A stretch of DNA of 64,000 nucleotides, from NCBI RefSeq assembly GCF_000174755.1, contig NZ_ACLQ01000023.1, positions 1 through 64,000 of the forward strand, given 5' to 3'. The first letter of the stretch is position 1; each line of letters begins with the position of its first letter. This DNA comes from Capnocytophaga gingivalis ATCC 33624 (GTDB taxonomy: Bacteria > Bacteroidota > Bacteroidia > Flavobacteriales > Flavobacteriaceae). Shown one piece after another: positions 1 to 7,437 of this stretch. The notes beneath the pieces are model-generated. The model saw nothing but the letters and a program-made list of their open reading frames with translations, was not told where the DNA came from and ran no database searches. Both the position numbers and the translations under genes were made by a program.

Positions 1-609
1 TTCTACCACTGAGACCTTAGCCCCTAAGCGTAAGTACACCTGTCCAAGTTCCAGCCCGATAACCCCTCCGCCTATGATAATCAAGTGCTTAGGCACTTCA
101 CGAAGGCTTAGCGCCTCAGTGGAGGTAATCACACGCTGCTTATCCAAAGTAATAAAAGGTAGTGCTGAAGGCTTAGAGCCTGTTGCGATGATAAAGTGAG
201 TTGCAGAGAGTGTTTCAGGCTGAGCCCCCTCTACCTGTATCTCAGTAGGAGAGGTAAAAGAAGCCTTTCCGTGGAATACATCTACATTGTTTTTCTTCAT
301 CAGGAAGTTGATTCCCTGTGTGTTTTGATCTACCACCGCCTGTTTGCGCTCGACCATTTTAGCAAAATCCACCATGATATTCCCATCAATTTCTATCCCA
401 TGAGAAATGGCATGTTTGTGGGTATCCTCCAAGAGGTGCGTAGAGTCCAAGAGCGCTTTAGAAGGGATACAGCCCACGTTGAGGCAAGTTCCTCCGAGGG
501 TGTTATACTTCTCTACAATTGCGGTTTTCTTCCCCAACTGAGAGGCGCGAATAGCCGCTACATAGCCCCCTGGGCCTGCTCCTATAACAATAACATCGTA
601 ATTTTTCAT
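1..609 (-). CDS. lpdA: Dihydrolipoyl dehydrogenase (partial)
   Basis: This is the E3 flavoprotein that reoxidises lipoyl groups in the cytoplasmic 2-oxoacid dehydrogenase complexes. The first 203 codons are present; the NAD and dimerisation domains run off the left edge. An FAD-binding GAGPGG lies at residues 10-15. The redox disulfide is Cys42/Cys47 in GGTCLNVGC. A second dinucleotide motif, GGGVIG, is at 180-185. It has its own TAnnTTTG promoter and a leader of about 80 nt with a strong hairpin. Family assignment is secure. Which dehydrogenase complex it serves cannot be told from the window. Confidence 0.95.
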   Translation of the reverse strand, partial: MKNYDVIVIGAGPGGYVAAIRASQLGKKTAIVEKYNTLGGTCLNVGCIPSKALLDSTHLLEDTHKHAISHGIEIDGNIMVDFAKMVERKQAVVDQNTQGINFLMKKNNVDVFHGKASFTSPTEIQVEGAQPETLSATHFIIATGSKPSALPFITLDKQRVITSTEALSLREVPKHLIIIGGGVIGLELGQVYLRLGAKVSVVE

Positions 610-654
610 TATGACACATTTAAAATATTTATCTCCAAGTAGTCTGTAGTAGGG

Positions 655-674
655 ATTTCTTTTTAAAAAGAAAT
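655..674. promoter_or_regulatory. Perfect 20-bp palindrome in the lpdA leader
   Basis: A perfect AT-rich palindrome lies between the lpdA promoter and start codon. Imperfect flanking complementarity (GTAGT/ACTAC) extends it to roughly 645-690, so the mRNA would begin with a long hairpin. This is seen in sequence; an mRNA-stabilising or attenuating role is inference. Confidence 0.5.
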
Positions 675-696
675 AGCACACTACTGCAATGCGCTA

Positions 697-704
697 CAAA
701 GGTA
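697..704 (-). promoter_or_regulatory. -7 box of the lpdA promoter
   Basis: TACCTTTG on the minus strand matches the Bacteroidetes TAnnTTTG box, about 90 nt upstream of the lpdA start. Confidence 0.7.
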
Positions 705-837
705 GTTATTTTTTTTTAGATCACAAAATTAATTTTCTTGAGAAAACTTCTTTTAATATTAAATAACAAACAAACAGGCTAATAGGGTAGTGATAAAAAA
801 AACAACTGAAATATGTTATTGTATTATTATTTTTTAC

Positions 838-845
838 TACCTTTG
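838..845 (+). promoter_or_regulatory. -7 box for the thioredoxin-like lipoprotein
   Basis: TACCTTTG followed by CA sits 24 bp upstream of the ATG at 870, giving a short leader. An upstream TTG-type element is weak. Confidence 0.7.
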
Positions 846-869
846 CAGAATTAAAAAGATATATATTAT

Positions 870-1892
870 ATGAATAAAATTCTTTACATTGTAGCCCTAT
901 CCGCTCTTTGGGTAGGGTGCCAGAACACCGCTCCTGCGGGGAATGCGTCCACCTCTGGGGACACCTCTGAGAAAATCAGCATAGGAGACCATTATATAAT
1001 AGACGGTACAGCACCCGTAAAAGAGGGCGCTCGTATCTTCCTCTATCAATACAAAGATAGGGTATATACCCCTGTGGATTCGGTTGCTCTTGACAGCCAA
1101 GGGCGTTTCCACTTTGAAGGAAAGACTGCCGAACCATTAGTCTACGCCCTACGCCTGAACGGCAGCGGCAAGCGTGCTCACTTATATATAGAAAATAGTC
1201 CTATTAGCCTGATTCTCAATCCTGATTGGAATTTTGAGTTTCTCCGCTCCAGCGATGGTACTCAAGTTTTCGAACTCTACAACCGTATGGCACTGAACAA
1301 TGCCTTAGATCTCCCTAAAGAGATCAAGGAGGCTCCTGCCTCTCCGCAGCTGGCTTACTTCTTGGCACGTAATGCCTACCGCTATGACTTCCCTACCCTA
1401 TCCGCCCTACGTAAGAGCTTGGACAAATCCTTGGACAACAATCCCTATATCAAAGAATTAGACTTAGCTCTTGAGCAACTCTCCAAGATACAACCCGGAG
1501 CAGAAGCTCCAGAAATCGATTTGGTAGATGCACAAGGGAAAAAAGTATCTCTTAAGGATTTTCGTGGCAAAAAACTCTTAGTAGATTTCTGGGCATCTTG
1601 GTGTCCTGACTGCCGCAAGGCAAGTCCTGAACTAGTAGCTCTATACAAAGAACAAAAGGACAAAGGGTTAGAGATACTCAGTATTTCTCTTGATGAAGAT
1701 ACCGCCGCATGGCAGGCTGCCATCGCCAAGGATCAATATACTTGGCCACAAGCCTTAGCCAAAGGAGTATGGCAATCCGATGCCGCACTCACCTATGCCC
1801 TTAGATGGATTCCTACTTATATGCTCTTAGACAAAGATGGAAAAATCCTCTCCAGAGGTATACAACTCAGTTCTGTAATCAGTAATCAGTGA
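870..1892 (+). CDS. Thioredoxin-fold lipoprotein (DUF4369 plus AhpC/TSA)
   Basis: Envelope thiol-disulfide protein of 340 residues. The lipobox ends ALWVGC with Cys17, so it is a lipoprotein. Residues about 35-130 look like DUF4369, and 205-335 form a TlpA-like thioredoxin domain with WASWCPDC (Cys245, Cys248) and a cis-Pro in WIPTY. It probably reduces or isomerises disulfides in periplasmic proteins. The last residues, VISNQ, and the TGA stop lie in a 7-bp repeat array, so the original C-terminus may have been trimmed by a few residues. The start is supported by the promoter 24 bp upstream. Confidence 0.85.
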   Translation: MNKILYIVALSALWVGCQNTAPAGNASTSGDTSEKISIGDHYIIDGTAPVKEGARIFLYQYKDRVYTPVDSVALDSQGRFHFEGKTAEPLVYALRLNGSGKRAHLYIENSPISLILNPDWNFEFLRSSDGTQVFELYNRMALNNALDLPKEIKEAPASPQLAYFLARNAYRYDFPTLSALRKSLDKSLDNNPYIKELDLALEQLSKIQPGAEAPEIDLVDAQGKKVSLKDFRGKKLLVDFWASWCPDCRKASPELVALYKEQKDKGLEILSISLDEDTAAWQAAIAKDQYTWPQALAKGVWQSDAALTYALRWIPTYMLLDKDGKILSRGIQLSSVISNQ

Positions 1893-1944
1893 GCGGTGAG
1901 AAGTGAACAGTGAGCGGTGAAGAGTGAAGAGTGAAGAGTAAATG
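1875..1944. repeat. Heptad array, 10 units of GTRANNN
   Basis: Ten consecutive 7-bp units: GTAATCA twice, GTGAGCG, GTGAGAA, GTGAACA, GTGAGCG, GTGAAGA three times, GTAAATG. The stop codon of the upstream lipoprotein gene is in the third unit. Confidence 0.85.
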
Positions 1945-1961
1945 GGGTAACGATTCGATCC

Positions 1962-2041
1962 TCGCATCTCTGACCTAAACGCTGGCTAAGATACCCCCTC
2001 ATTAGTGTAGTCATCCGTAGAGAGGCTATTTGTTGCGCCTT
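1962..2041. repeat. Dispersed ~80-bp imperfectly palindromic element, copy 1
   Basis: Starts near CGCATCTCT and contains CGTAGAGAGG. It aligns over its length, with substitutions, to 61702-61780, including the shared blocks TAAG, CCCC, GTAGTC and CGTAGAGA. The partly complementary ends suggest a structured MITE- or REP-like element. It carries no open reading frame. Confidence 0.5.
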
Positions 2042-2109
2042 AACAAATTGGGCTATACAAAATATTTTCTACTATTGATTAGCATTATTTCCTATTGTAT
2101 ATAAATTTT

Positions 2110-2124
2110 TGGCACGGTTTTTGC
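2110..2124 (+). promoter_or_regulatory. Sigma-54-type -24/-12 promoter
   Basis: TGGCACGGTTTTTGC has the RpoN GG and GC dinucleotides with exactly 10 bp between them (2111-2112 and 2123-2124). No TAnnTTTG box is present between this site and the ATG at 2182. It predicts expression of the beta-barrel gene by RpoN with an enhancer-binding activator. Confidence 0.65.
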
Positions 2125-2181
2125 GATTTAAATAATCAATTAACCAAGCTAATGAATTATTAGCTGTAAAATTCATAAAAG

Positions 2182-2811
2182 ATGAAAAAAATCGCACTTT
2201 TATTAACATTTATTCTCATAGGAATGACCCAAGCTGTAGCACAGAATTTCGGGTTCAAAGGAGGATACAACTACTCTTCTCTCAATGGAGAAGTAGCCAA
2301 TGATTCAAGCCTAAAAGGGCGTAGTGGATTCTATGTAGGAGCCCTTCTGGAACTACCCTTAGGAGATGTGATCTCCCTACAACCAGAGCTTGTCTACTCA
2401 CGACAAGGAGCTTCTTGGGAGTACAAAACTCTTGGCACCACTACAACCAAAGATCTCAAGATGGACTACCTAAATATCCCTGTGATGGCTAAGGTGAACC
2501 TTGGACCTCTTTTCCTACAGGGAGGAGTGCAGTTTGGTTTCTTGGTAGGCAAACCAGAGGTAAGCTATACAGTGGGTAACCTAAGTAACTCCCAGAAGTT
2601 GGACAAAGACGCTTATGCTGCTTTTGACTTTGGGGTAGGAGCGGGATTAGGGATCAACTTTAACTCTCACTTCTTCGCAGAAGCACGCTACACACACTCC
2701 TTGACCAACTCTTTTGACAACAGTAACACTTCGCTAAGAAATGCACGTATCAGCGATACCAACAATTTCAAGAATGCCGTACTTTCCTTGGGGGTAGGAG
2801 TGAAGTTTTAG
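2182..2811 (+). CDS. Outer-membrane beta-barrel protein (PorT/OMP_b-brl-like)
   Basis: A protein of 209 residues with a signal peptide at 1-20 cleaved near AVAQ. The mature part alternates amphipathic strands rich in Gly and aromatic residues (GFKGGYNYSSL, FYVGALLELPLG, FGVGAGLGINF) and ends GVGVKF with a terminal Phe, as outer-membrane barrels do. It resembles the porin-family/PorT-like 8-stranded barrels common in Bacteroidetes; the ligand is unknown. It stands alone between a sigma-54-type promoter and an intrinsic terminator, so it is probably a single-gene unit regulated separately from its neighbours. Confidence 0.8.
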   Translation: MKKIALLLTFILIGMTQAVAQNFGFKGGYNYSSLNGEVANDSSLKGRSGFYVGALLELPLGDVISLQPELVYSRQGASWEYKTLGTTTTKDLKMDYLNIPVMAKVNLGPLFLQGGVQFGFLVGKPEVSYTVGNLSNSQKLDKDAYAAFDFGVGAGLGINFNSHFFAEARYTHSLTNSFDNSNTSLRNARISDTNNFKNAVLSLGVGVKF

Positions 2812-2866
2812 ATAAAGCCACGTGAGCGCGTATATGAGTAAAACCTAACATACCTAAATAACAAAG

Positions 2867-2897
2867 AAAAGCGAGATTTTAAAAATCTCGCTTTTTT
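2867..2897 (+). terminator. Rho-independent terminator after the beta-barrel gene
   Basis: Stem GCGAGATTT / AAATCTCGC at 2871-2891, then six T. The same stem sequence recurs at 4051 and 5206, upstream of each lipoprotein copy. Confidence 0.85.
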
Positions 2898-2997
2898 ATA
2901 TTTTGATTACTGCCTACTGAAATCTAACTACTGATTTTCACAAGTCAAATCTTTAAATTTGTGTTTTTATTAACTAAGTAAAGAAGAGGATATTTTG

Positions 2998-3005
2998 TAC
3001 CTTTG
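2998..3005 (+). promoter_or_regulatory. -7 box, lipoprotein copy 1
   Basis: TACCTTTG, 27 bp upstream of the ATG at 3033. Confidence 0.7.
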
Positions 3006-3032
3006 CCACACTAACAATAAACTGAAAAAATA

Positions 3033-3995
3033 ATGAAAAAAATTATGACATGCCTTGCGGCTATGGCAGCACTAGTAGGTTGCAGTAAAAGTGATGATAA
3101 TGGAGGAGGTATTTCTATCTCTGAAGGTACCTTTCCTAAGAAAATTGTCCACAAAGCAGAAAATGGCAACATTAGCTATGAAATAACTAATAATGTTCAA
3201 GGAGAAAAAGTACTTTCTACTACTTCTATTTCCTACAAACGTGATGGCAGTATAGAAAGCAAAATCTTAATCTCTTTTTCTTATGAGGGAGACTATCCTA
3301 AGGAAGCTACTTATAAAAGATCAAAAACAAATGGAGAAAATGAGAACTATACCGAAACTTATTCTTTTGTGGATGGAAAACTAAAAAACACTACGCTAAA
3401 ACACGATACGAATCCTAGAGCAACAACAACTACTACTTATAGCTACCATAATGATGGAAAATTGGCTAAGGTTCTTGTTGAAGAACCACGTAAATCAAGT
3501 CTAAATGGACAAATAGTGGAGGACATTTATGTTACAGAAACTGATTATACGCATACAGGTAATGTAATCACAGCTACTGAGAAAAGATACTTTAAAGATA
3601 CTCAAGGGAACAAACGAGATGAAAATACAAGTCTAACAACCTATACCTATACTTTTGAAAATGAAAATCTGATTAAGGTAACTGAAAGCACTACGGATGA
3701 TGAATCTACTACAGAGTATATTTATGATGAAAAAAACAACCCTCTCTTTCAAAATTTCAAAAAACTAATCGACCCTGATTATTTTAATGATGCAAAGAAC
3801 TCCAAGAACAACATACTTACTAGAAAGATAACTACTAAATATAATTACAACAACTCTACTATAGTAAAGGAATATGTATATGAGTACACTTATGCAGATA
3901 ACAATTACCCTCTTACTGAAAAAGTATTCGATAAAACAACTGAAAACGGGGTAGAAAAGAAGGAATTAGATGAGACTACAGAGTATGCTTACTAA
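3033..3995 (+). CDS. Tandem surface lipoprotein, copy 1
   Basis: Lipoprotein of 320 residues, lipobox ALVGC with Cys17 followed by SKSDDNGGG. The acidic stretch just after the cysteine resembles the lipoprotein export signal described in Capnocytophaga canimorsus (K or QA followed by two acidic residues), so surface display is likely. The body is built of short beta-type repeats with Tyr-Asp/Tyr-Ser cores (TYSYHNDGKLAKV, YTYTFENENLIKV, TEYIYDEKNNP), like degenerate YD/RHS repeats. No catalytic motif is visible. It is the most diverged of the three tandem copies. Function unknown; adhesion or carbohydrate binding is only a guess. Confidence 0.75.
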   Translation: MKKIMTCLAAMAALVGCSKSDDNGGGISISEGTFPKKIVHKAENGNISYEITNNVQGEKVLSTTSISYKRDGSIESKILISFSYEGDYPKEATYKRSKTNGENENYTETYSFVDGKLKNTTLKHDTNPRATTTTTYSYHNDGKLAKVLVEEPRKSSLNGQIVEDIYVTETDYTHTGNVITATEKRYFKDTQGNKRDENTSLTTYTYTFENENLIKVTESTTDDESTTEYIYDEKNNPLFQNFKKLIDPDYFNDAKNSKNNILTRKITTKYNYNNSTIVKEYVYEYTYADNNYPLTEKVFDKTTENGVEKKELDETTEYAY

Positions 3996-4046
3996 TCCAA
4001 ATAGTTCGTTTTCAGGGAGTAATTCCTTAGTCTGAAACTTATAACT

Positions 4047-4080
4047 AAAAAGCGAGATTTTAAAAAATCTCGCTTTTTTA
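4047..4080 (+). terminator. Rho-independent terminator after lipoprotein copy 1
   Basis: AGCGAGATTT / AAATCTCGCT stem followed by a T-run; part of the repeated module. Confidence 0.85.
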
Positions 4081-4156
4081 CATTCCAACTATTAAATTTA
4101 ACATGCCAAATTCCTTAATTTATATTCTTATTAACTAAAAAGAAAAAGGCAATTTG

Positions 4157-4164
4157 TACCTTTG
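4157..4164 (+). promoter_or_regulatory. -7 box, lipoprotein copy 2
   Basis: TACCTTTG, 26 bp upstream of the ATG at 4191; same context as copy 3. Confidence 0.7.
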
Positions 4165-4190
4165 TGGCAATAATAATAAATTAAAATATC

Positions 4191-5150
4191 ATGAAAAAAA
4201 TCATGGCAAGCCTTGTGGCTATCGCAGCATTAGTGGGCTGTAGTAAAAGTGATGATAATGGAGGAGGTATTTCTATCTCTGAAGGTACCTTTCCTAAGAA
4301 AATTGTCAACAAAGGAAGTAGTGGCAACGTTACCTATGAGACAATTTACAACCTCCAAGGAGGAAAAATACTCTCTACTACTTCTATTTCCTATAAGCCC
4401 GATGGGAGTATAGAAAGCAAAAGCTTAATCTCTGCTTCCTATGAGGGAGACTATCCTAAGGAAATTACCCATACAGAATCAAGATCAAATGGAGAAGAAA
4501 AGAACTATACCGAAACTTATTCTTTTGTAGATGGAAAACTAAAAACTACCATTAAAAAATATGATAATTCTGATAGAGCAACTACTACGACTTATAGCTA
4601 CCATAATGATGGAAAATTGGCAAAAGTTCTCTTTGAAGAACCAGGTAACGCAGGTGAAAATGGACAAATAGAAAAAATCACTTTTGTTACAGAAACCGAT
4701 TATACGCATATAGGCAATGTAACCTCAGCTGCTGAAAAAAGATATACCAAAGATGCTCAAGGAAACAAACGAGATGGAAATACAAGTTTGACAACCTACA
4801 CCTATACTTTTGAAAATGACAATCTGATTAAGGTAACTGAAAGTACTACGGATCATGAATCTACTAGAGAGTATACCTATGATGGAAAAAACAATCCTAA
4901 TTTGCAAAACTTTATCAAACTAGTAAAACCTGATTATTTTATTAGTGCAAGTGGCTCTAAAAACAATATACTTACTGAAAAAACGACTTATAAAGGCAGC
5001 CATAACGCTAGTCCTTATGTAAGTGAATATGTATATGAGTACACTTATGCAGATAACAATTACCCTCTTACTGAAAAAATATTCCGTAAAACAACTGAAA
5101 ATGGAGTAGAAAAGAAGGAATTAGTTCTGACTAAAGAGTATACTTACTAA
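4191..5150 (+). CDS. Tandem surface lipoprotein, copy 2
   Basis: Paralogue of the flanking lipoproteins, 319 residues. The signal peptide MKKIMASLVAIAALVGC and the SKSDDNGGGISISEG segment are identical to copy 3. Blocks of high identity (YTYTFEN, TEYTYDGKNNP, EYVYEYTYADNNYPLT) alternate with variable blocks around residues 35-75 and 220-270. The mosaic pattern suggests gene conversion between copies. As in the other copies, the acidic residues after Cys17 predict export to the cell surface. No enzymatic signature is seen. It has its own promoter and terminator, so it can be expressed independently. Confidence 0.75.
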   Translation: MKKIMASLVAIAALVGCSKSDDNGGGISISEGTFPKKIVNKGSSGNVTYETIYNLQGGKILSTTSISYKPDGSIESKSLISASYEGDYPKEITHTESRSNGEEKNYTETYSFVDGKLKTTIKKYDNSDRATTTTYSYHNDGKLAKVLFEEPGNAGENGQIEKITFVTETDYTHIGNVTSAAEKRYTKDAQGNKRDGNTSLTTYTYTFENDNLIKVTESTTDHESTREYTYDGKNNPNLQNFIKLVKPDYFISASGSKNNILTEKTTYKGSHNASPYVSEYVYEYTYADNNYPLTEKIFRKTTENGVEKKELVLTKEYTY

Positions 5151-5201
5151 TCCAAATAGTTTGTTTTCAAGAAACAATCCCTTGGTCTGAAACTTATAAC
5201 T

Positions 5202-5236
5202 AAAAAGCGAGATTTTTTGAAATCTCGCTTTTTTAC
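5202..5236 (+). terminator. Rho-independent terminator after lipoprotein copy 2
   Basis: AAAGCGAGATTT / AAATCTCGCTTT stem with a T-run; third occurrence of this stem. Confidence 0.85.
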
Positions 5237-5311
5237 ATTCCAACTATTAAATTTAACATGCCAAATTCTTTAATTTATATTCTTATTAACTGAAAAGAAA
5301 AAGGCAATTTG

Positions 5312-5319
5312 TATCTTTG
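5312..5319 (+). promoter_or_regulatory. -7 box, lipoprotein copy 3
   Basis: TATCTTTG; differs from copy 2 by one base (C to T), which may change promoter strength. Confidence 0.7.
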
Positions 5320-5345
5320 TGGCAATAATAATAAATTAAAATATC

Positions 5346-6299
5346 ATGAAAAAAATTATGGCAAGCCTTGTGGCTATCGCAGCATTAGTAGGCTGTAGTA
5401 AAAGTGATGATAATGGAGGAGGTATTTCTATCTCTGAAGGTACCTATCCTAAAAAAGTTGTCAACAAATTTGGTAGTGGCAGCCTTATTTCTGAGACAAC
5501 TTACAACCTCCAAGGAGGAAAAATACTCTCTAGTAGTTATACTTCCTATGGGCTCGGTGGGAGTGTAGAAAGCAAAATCTTAAGATCCATTTCCTATGAA
5601 GGAGACTATCCTAAGGAAGTTACTTATACAAAATCAAGATCAAATGGAGAAAAAGAGAACTTTACTGAAACTCATTCCTTTGTGGACGGAAAACTAAAAA
5701 CTACTACACGAAAATATGGTACAGCTCATAGAGCGACTACTACTTATAGCTACCATAGTGATGGAAAATTGGCTAAGGTTCTCGTTGAATCACCAGGTTA
5801 CGCAGGTCAAAATGGACAAACAGAAGAAATTACCTTTGTCAGAGAAACTGATTATACACATACAGGTAATGTAATCTCAGCTGCTGAAAAAAAATATACC
5901 AAAGATGCTCAAGGAAACAAACGAGATGGAGATACAAGCTTGAAAACCTACACCTATACTTTTGAAAATGAGAATCTGATTAAGAAAACTGAAATCACTA
6001 CGAATCATGAATATACTACAGAGTATACCTATGATGGAAAAAACAATCCTTATTTGCAAAATTCTAGTAAACTAGTAAAACCTGATTATTTTATTAGTAC
6101 AGAAGGTTCTAAAAACAATGTACTTACTCGTAAAGAAACTCGTAAAGATAACAATGATAGTCCTTATGTAAGTGAACATGTATATGAGTACACTTATGCA
6201 GATAACAATTACCCTCTTACTCAAAAAATATTCTATAAGAAAACTGAAAATGGGGTAGAAAAGAAGGATCTAATCGAGATTTTTGAGTATACTTACTAA
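5346..6299 (+). CDS. Tandem surface lipoprotein, copy 3
   Basis: Third paralogue, 317 residues, with the same lipobox and acidic SKSDDN segment as copy 2 and the same YD-like beta repeats. It varies most from copy 2 at residues about 40-75 (FGSGSLISETTYNLQGG, SYGLGGSVESK) and shares long identical tracts near residues 175-245. The C-terminus EIFEYTY keeps the Tyr-Thr-Tyr ending found in all copies. Function unknown. The tandem arrangement with homologous flanks means unequal crossing-over could readily change copy number. Confidence 0.75.
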   Translation: MKKIMASLVAIAALVGCSKSDDNGGGISISEGTYPKKVVNKFGSGSLISETTYNLQGGKILSSSYTSYGLGGSVESKILRSISYEGDYPKEVTYTKSRSNGEKENFTETHSFVDGKLKTTTRKYGTAHRATTTYSYHSDGKLAKVLVESPGYAGQNGQTEEITFVRETDYTHTGNVISAAEKKYTKDAQGNKRDGDTSLKTYTYTFENENLIKKTEITTNHEYTTEYTYDGKNNPYLQNSSKLVKPDYFISTEGSKNNVLTRKETRKDNNDSPYVSEHVYEYTYADNNYPLTQKIFYKKTENGVEKKDLIEIFEYTY

Positions 6300-6352
6300 T
6301 CCAAATAGTTCAGTCTAAGAGAGTAATTCCTTGGTCTGAAAAACTTATAACT

Positions 6353-6387
6353 AAAAAAGGCTGTCCGAAAAAGACAGCCTTTTTTTA
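6353..6387 (+). terminator. Rho-independent terminator closing the lipoprotein array
   Basis: AAGGCTGTC / GACAGCCTT stem with a 7-T run. It differs from the GCGAGAT stems that separate the copies. Confidence 0.85.
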
Positions 6388-6392
6388 TCGTT

Positions 6393-6427
6393 CATTGATC
6401 ATTATTCATTATTCATTACTCATTATC
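6393..6427. repeat. Heptad array, 5 units of CATTRNY
   Basis: CATTGAT, CATTATT twice, CATTACT, CATTATC. The TAA stop of the tatD-like gene (6416-6418, minus strand) is inside the fourth unit. Confidence 0.8.
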
Positions 6428-6964
6428 CTCGTCTGTCTCGAAGAAATAATCTTCACGAGGGAGGGTTTGTACCAAATGCTGCAAGCGTGGATCCCGCTCA
6501 AGGGCGGTACCAAAAGAGAGTTTTATGCCGGAGGCCAAAAGCTGGTGTGCTAGTGCTTCGCTCTTTCGAAAACCATGAAGTATCCACAGACCTGTAGCCC
6601 CTGTTTCCTTTCGCAGTCGGATGATCTCCCCATAGCTTTTTACACAATGGATAATAAGTGGCTTTTGGAGCTCTTGAGCAAGGGAGATATGCCAGCGAAA
6701 AATTTCTTCTTGTAGTACAAGGGGCGAAGAAGCCCTTTTGTCCAAGCCGCATTCGCCTATGGCGACACAGAGCGGATGGGTAGCACGTGCCACCACTTGT
6801 TCCCACTGCTCTCGACCTTCCCCCTTGATATAACAAGGGTGTATACCCACCGAGAAGACTCCTTGTTCATACGTATCCTCGGGGAAGCAGTTCTGAACCT
6901 CTTGGCTATGGCGCGCCTTGTGTGTATGGATATTGGGATAAGGAAAAAGAGGATTACTATTCAT
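6416..6964 (-). CDS. TatD-family hydrolase, C-terminally shortened
   Basis: Metal-dependent nuclease/hydrolase of the TatD family, 182 residues. Seen are the N-terminal metal motif NIHTHKA, the GECGLDKR motif, IIHCVKSYGE and the late FFETD carrying the last metal-binding Asp. TatD proteins normally continue for tens of residues after ETD with an active-site helix. Here the frame runs into a heptad repeat three residues later and stops. The active-site residues remain, but stability or activity may be affected. Its start overlaps the recX stop by 8 bp (ATGAATAG), so it is translationally coupled as the last gene of a three-gene operon. Confidence 0.75.
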   Translation of the reverse strand: MNSNPLFPYPNIHTHKARHSQEVQNCFPEDTYEQGVFSVGIHPCYIKGEGREQWEQVVARATHPLCVAIGECGLDKRASSPLVLQEEIFRWHISLAQELQKPLIIHCVKSYGEIIRLRKETGATGLWILHGFRKSEALAHQLLASGIKLSFGTALERDPRLQHLVQTLPREDYFFETDEDNE

Positions 6965-7436
6965 AAGGGAAGAGTTCTACCGCCTTAGCATATACCCGAG
7001 CAGACTCCCACCCCTTGTAGAGAAGGTAGTCTGCGAGCTTGCGGCGTGCTTTTTGAATATTCTTTTCAGAGATTGTATCCGCTTTCTTCTGGGCCAAGGT
7101 ATCGAAAACCTCGTCATAGTTCTCCTCAATCTCCTCCATAGCACAGGCTATATTGTAGCGAGAGATAGCGCGGAGCTTCAGCTCTCGGGTGATCCGTACC
7201 CTTCCCCATTTTTTGAAGCGGAACTTACCACGGGCAAAGCTACGGGCAAAACGCTCCTCATTGAGGTAGTTATCCTCGATAAGGTGCGTGAGGATAAGGT
7301 CAATTGCCTCTGGGATCATACGCATCTGGCGGAGCTTGGCAACGACTTCCTTATGGCAGCGCTCCTGATAAGCACAGAAGCGTTCCATACGTGCAGTGGC
7401 TTCCTGCACTGTATAAGTCTTGACCGTATCACTCAT
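6957..7436 (-). CDS. recX: Regulatory protein RecX
   Basis: Modulator of RecA filaments, about 159 residues, all-helical with the three tandem three-helix repeats of RecX. Recognisable segments are RMERFCAYQERCHKEV, LIEDNYLNEERFARSFARGKFRFKKWG and KARRKLADYLLYKGW. The start was set at MSDTVKT (7436), one base after the stop of the upstream gene; an alternative ATG at 7448 would overlap that gene. It is co-transcribed with the membrane protein before it and the TatD-like gene after it. recA is not in the window. Confidence 0.85.
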   Translation of the reverse strand: MSDTVKTYTVQEATARMERFCAYQERCHKEVVAKLRQMRMIPEAIDLILTHLIEDNYLNEERFARSFARGKFRFKKWGRVRITRELKLRAISRYNIACAMEEIEENYDEVFDTLAQKKADTISEKNIQKARRKLADYLLYKGWESARVYAKAVELFPYE

Positions 7437-7437
7437 A

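Larger units (their letters stand above)
2867..6352 (+). repeat. Tandem triplication of a terminator-promoter-lipoprotein module
   Basis: Three direct repeats of about 1,155 bp (starts near 2867, 4047 and 5202), each holding the GCGAGAT terminator, a TAnnTTTG promoter and a lipoprotein gene. Copies 2 and 3 are almost identical over the 110 bp upstream of the gene. After copy 3 a different terminator (GGCTGTC stem) marks the end of the array. Confidence 0.85.

Noticed and set aside
4725-4907. Near-identical 60-residue minus-strand frames inside lipoprotein copies 2 and 3 (also 5877-6059)
   Set aside because: Their similarity simply reflects the duplication of the sense genes.
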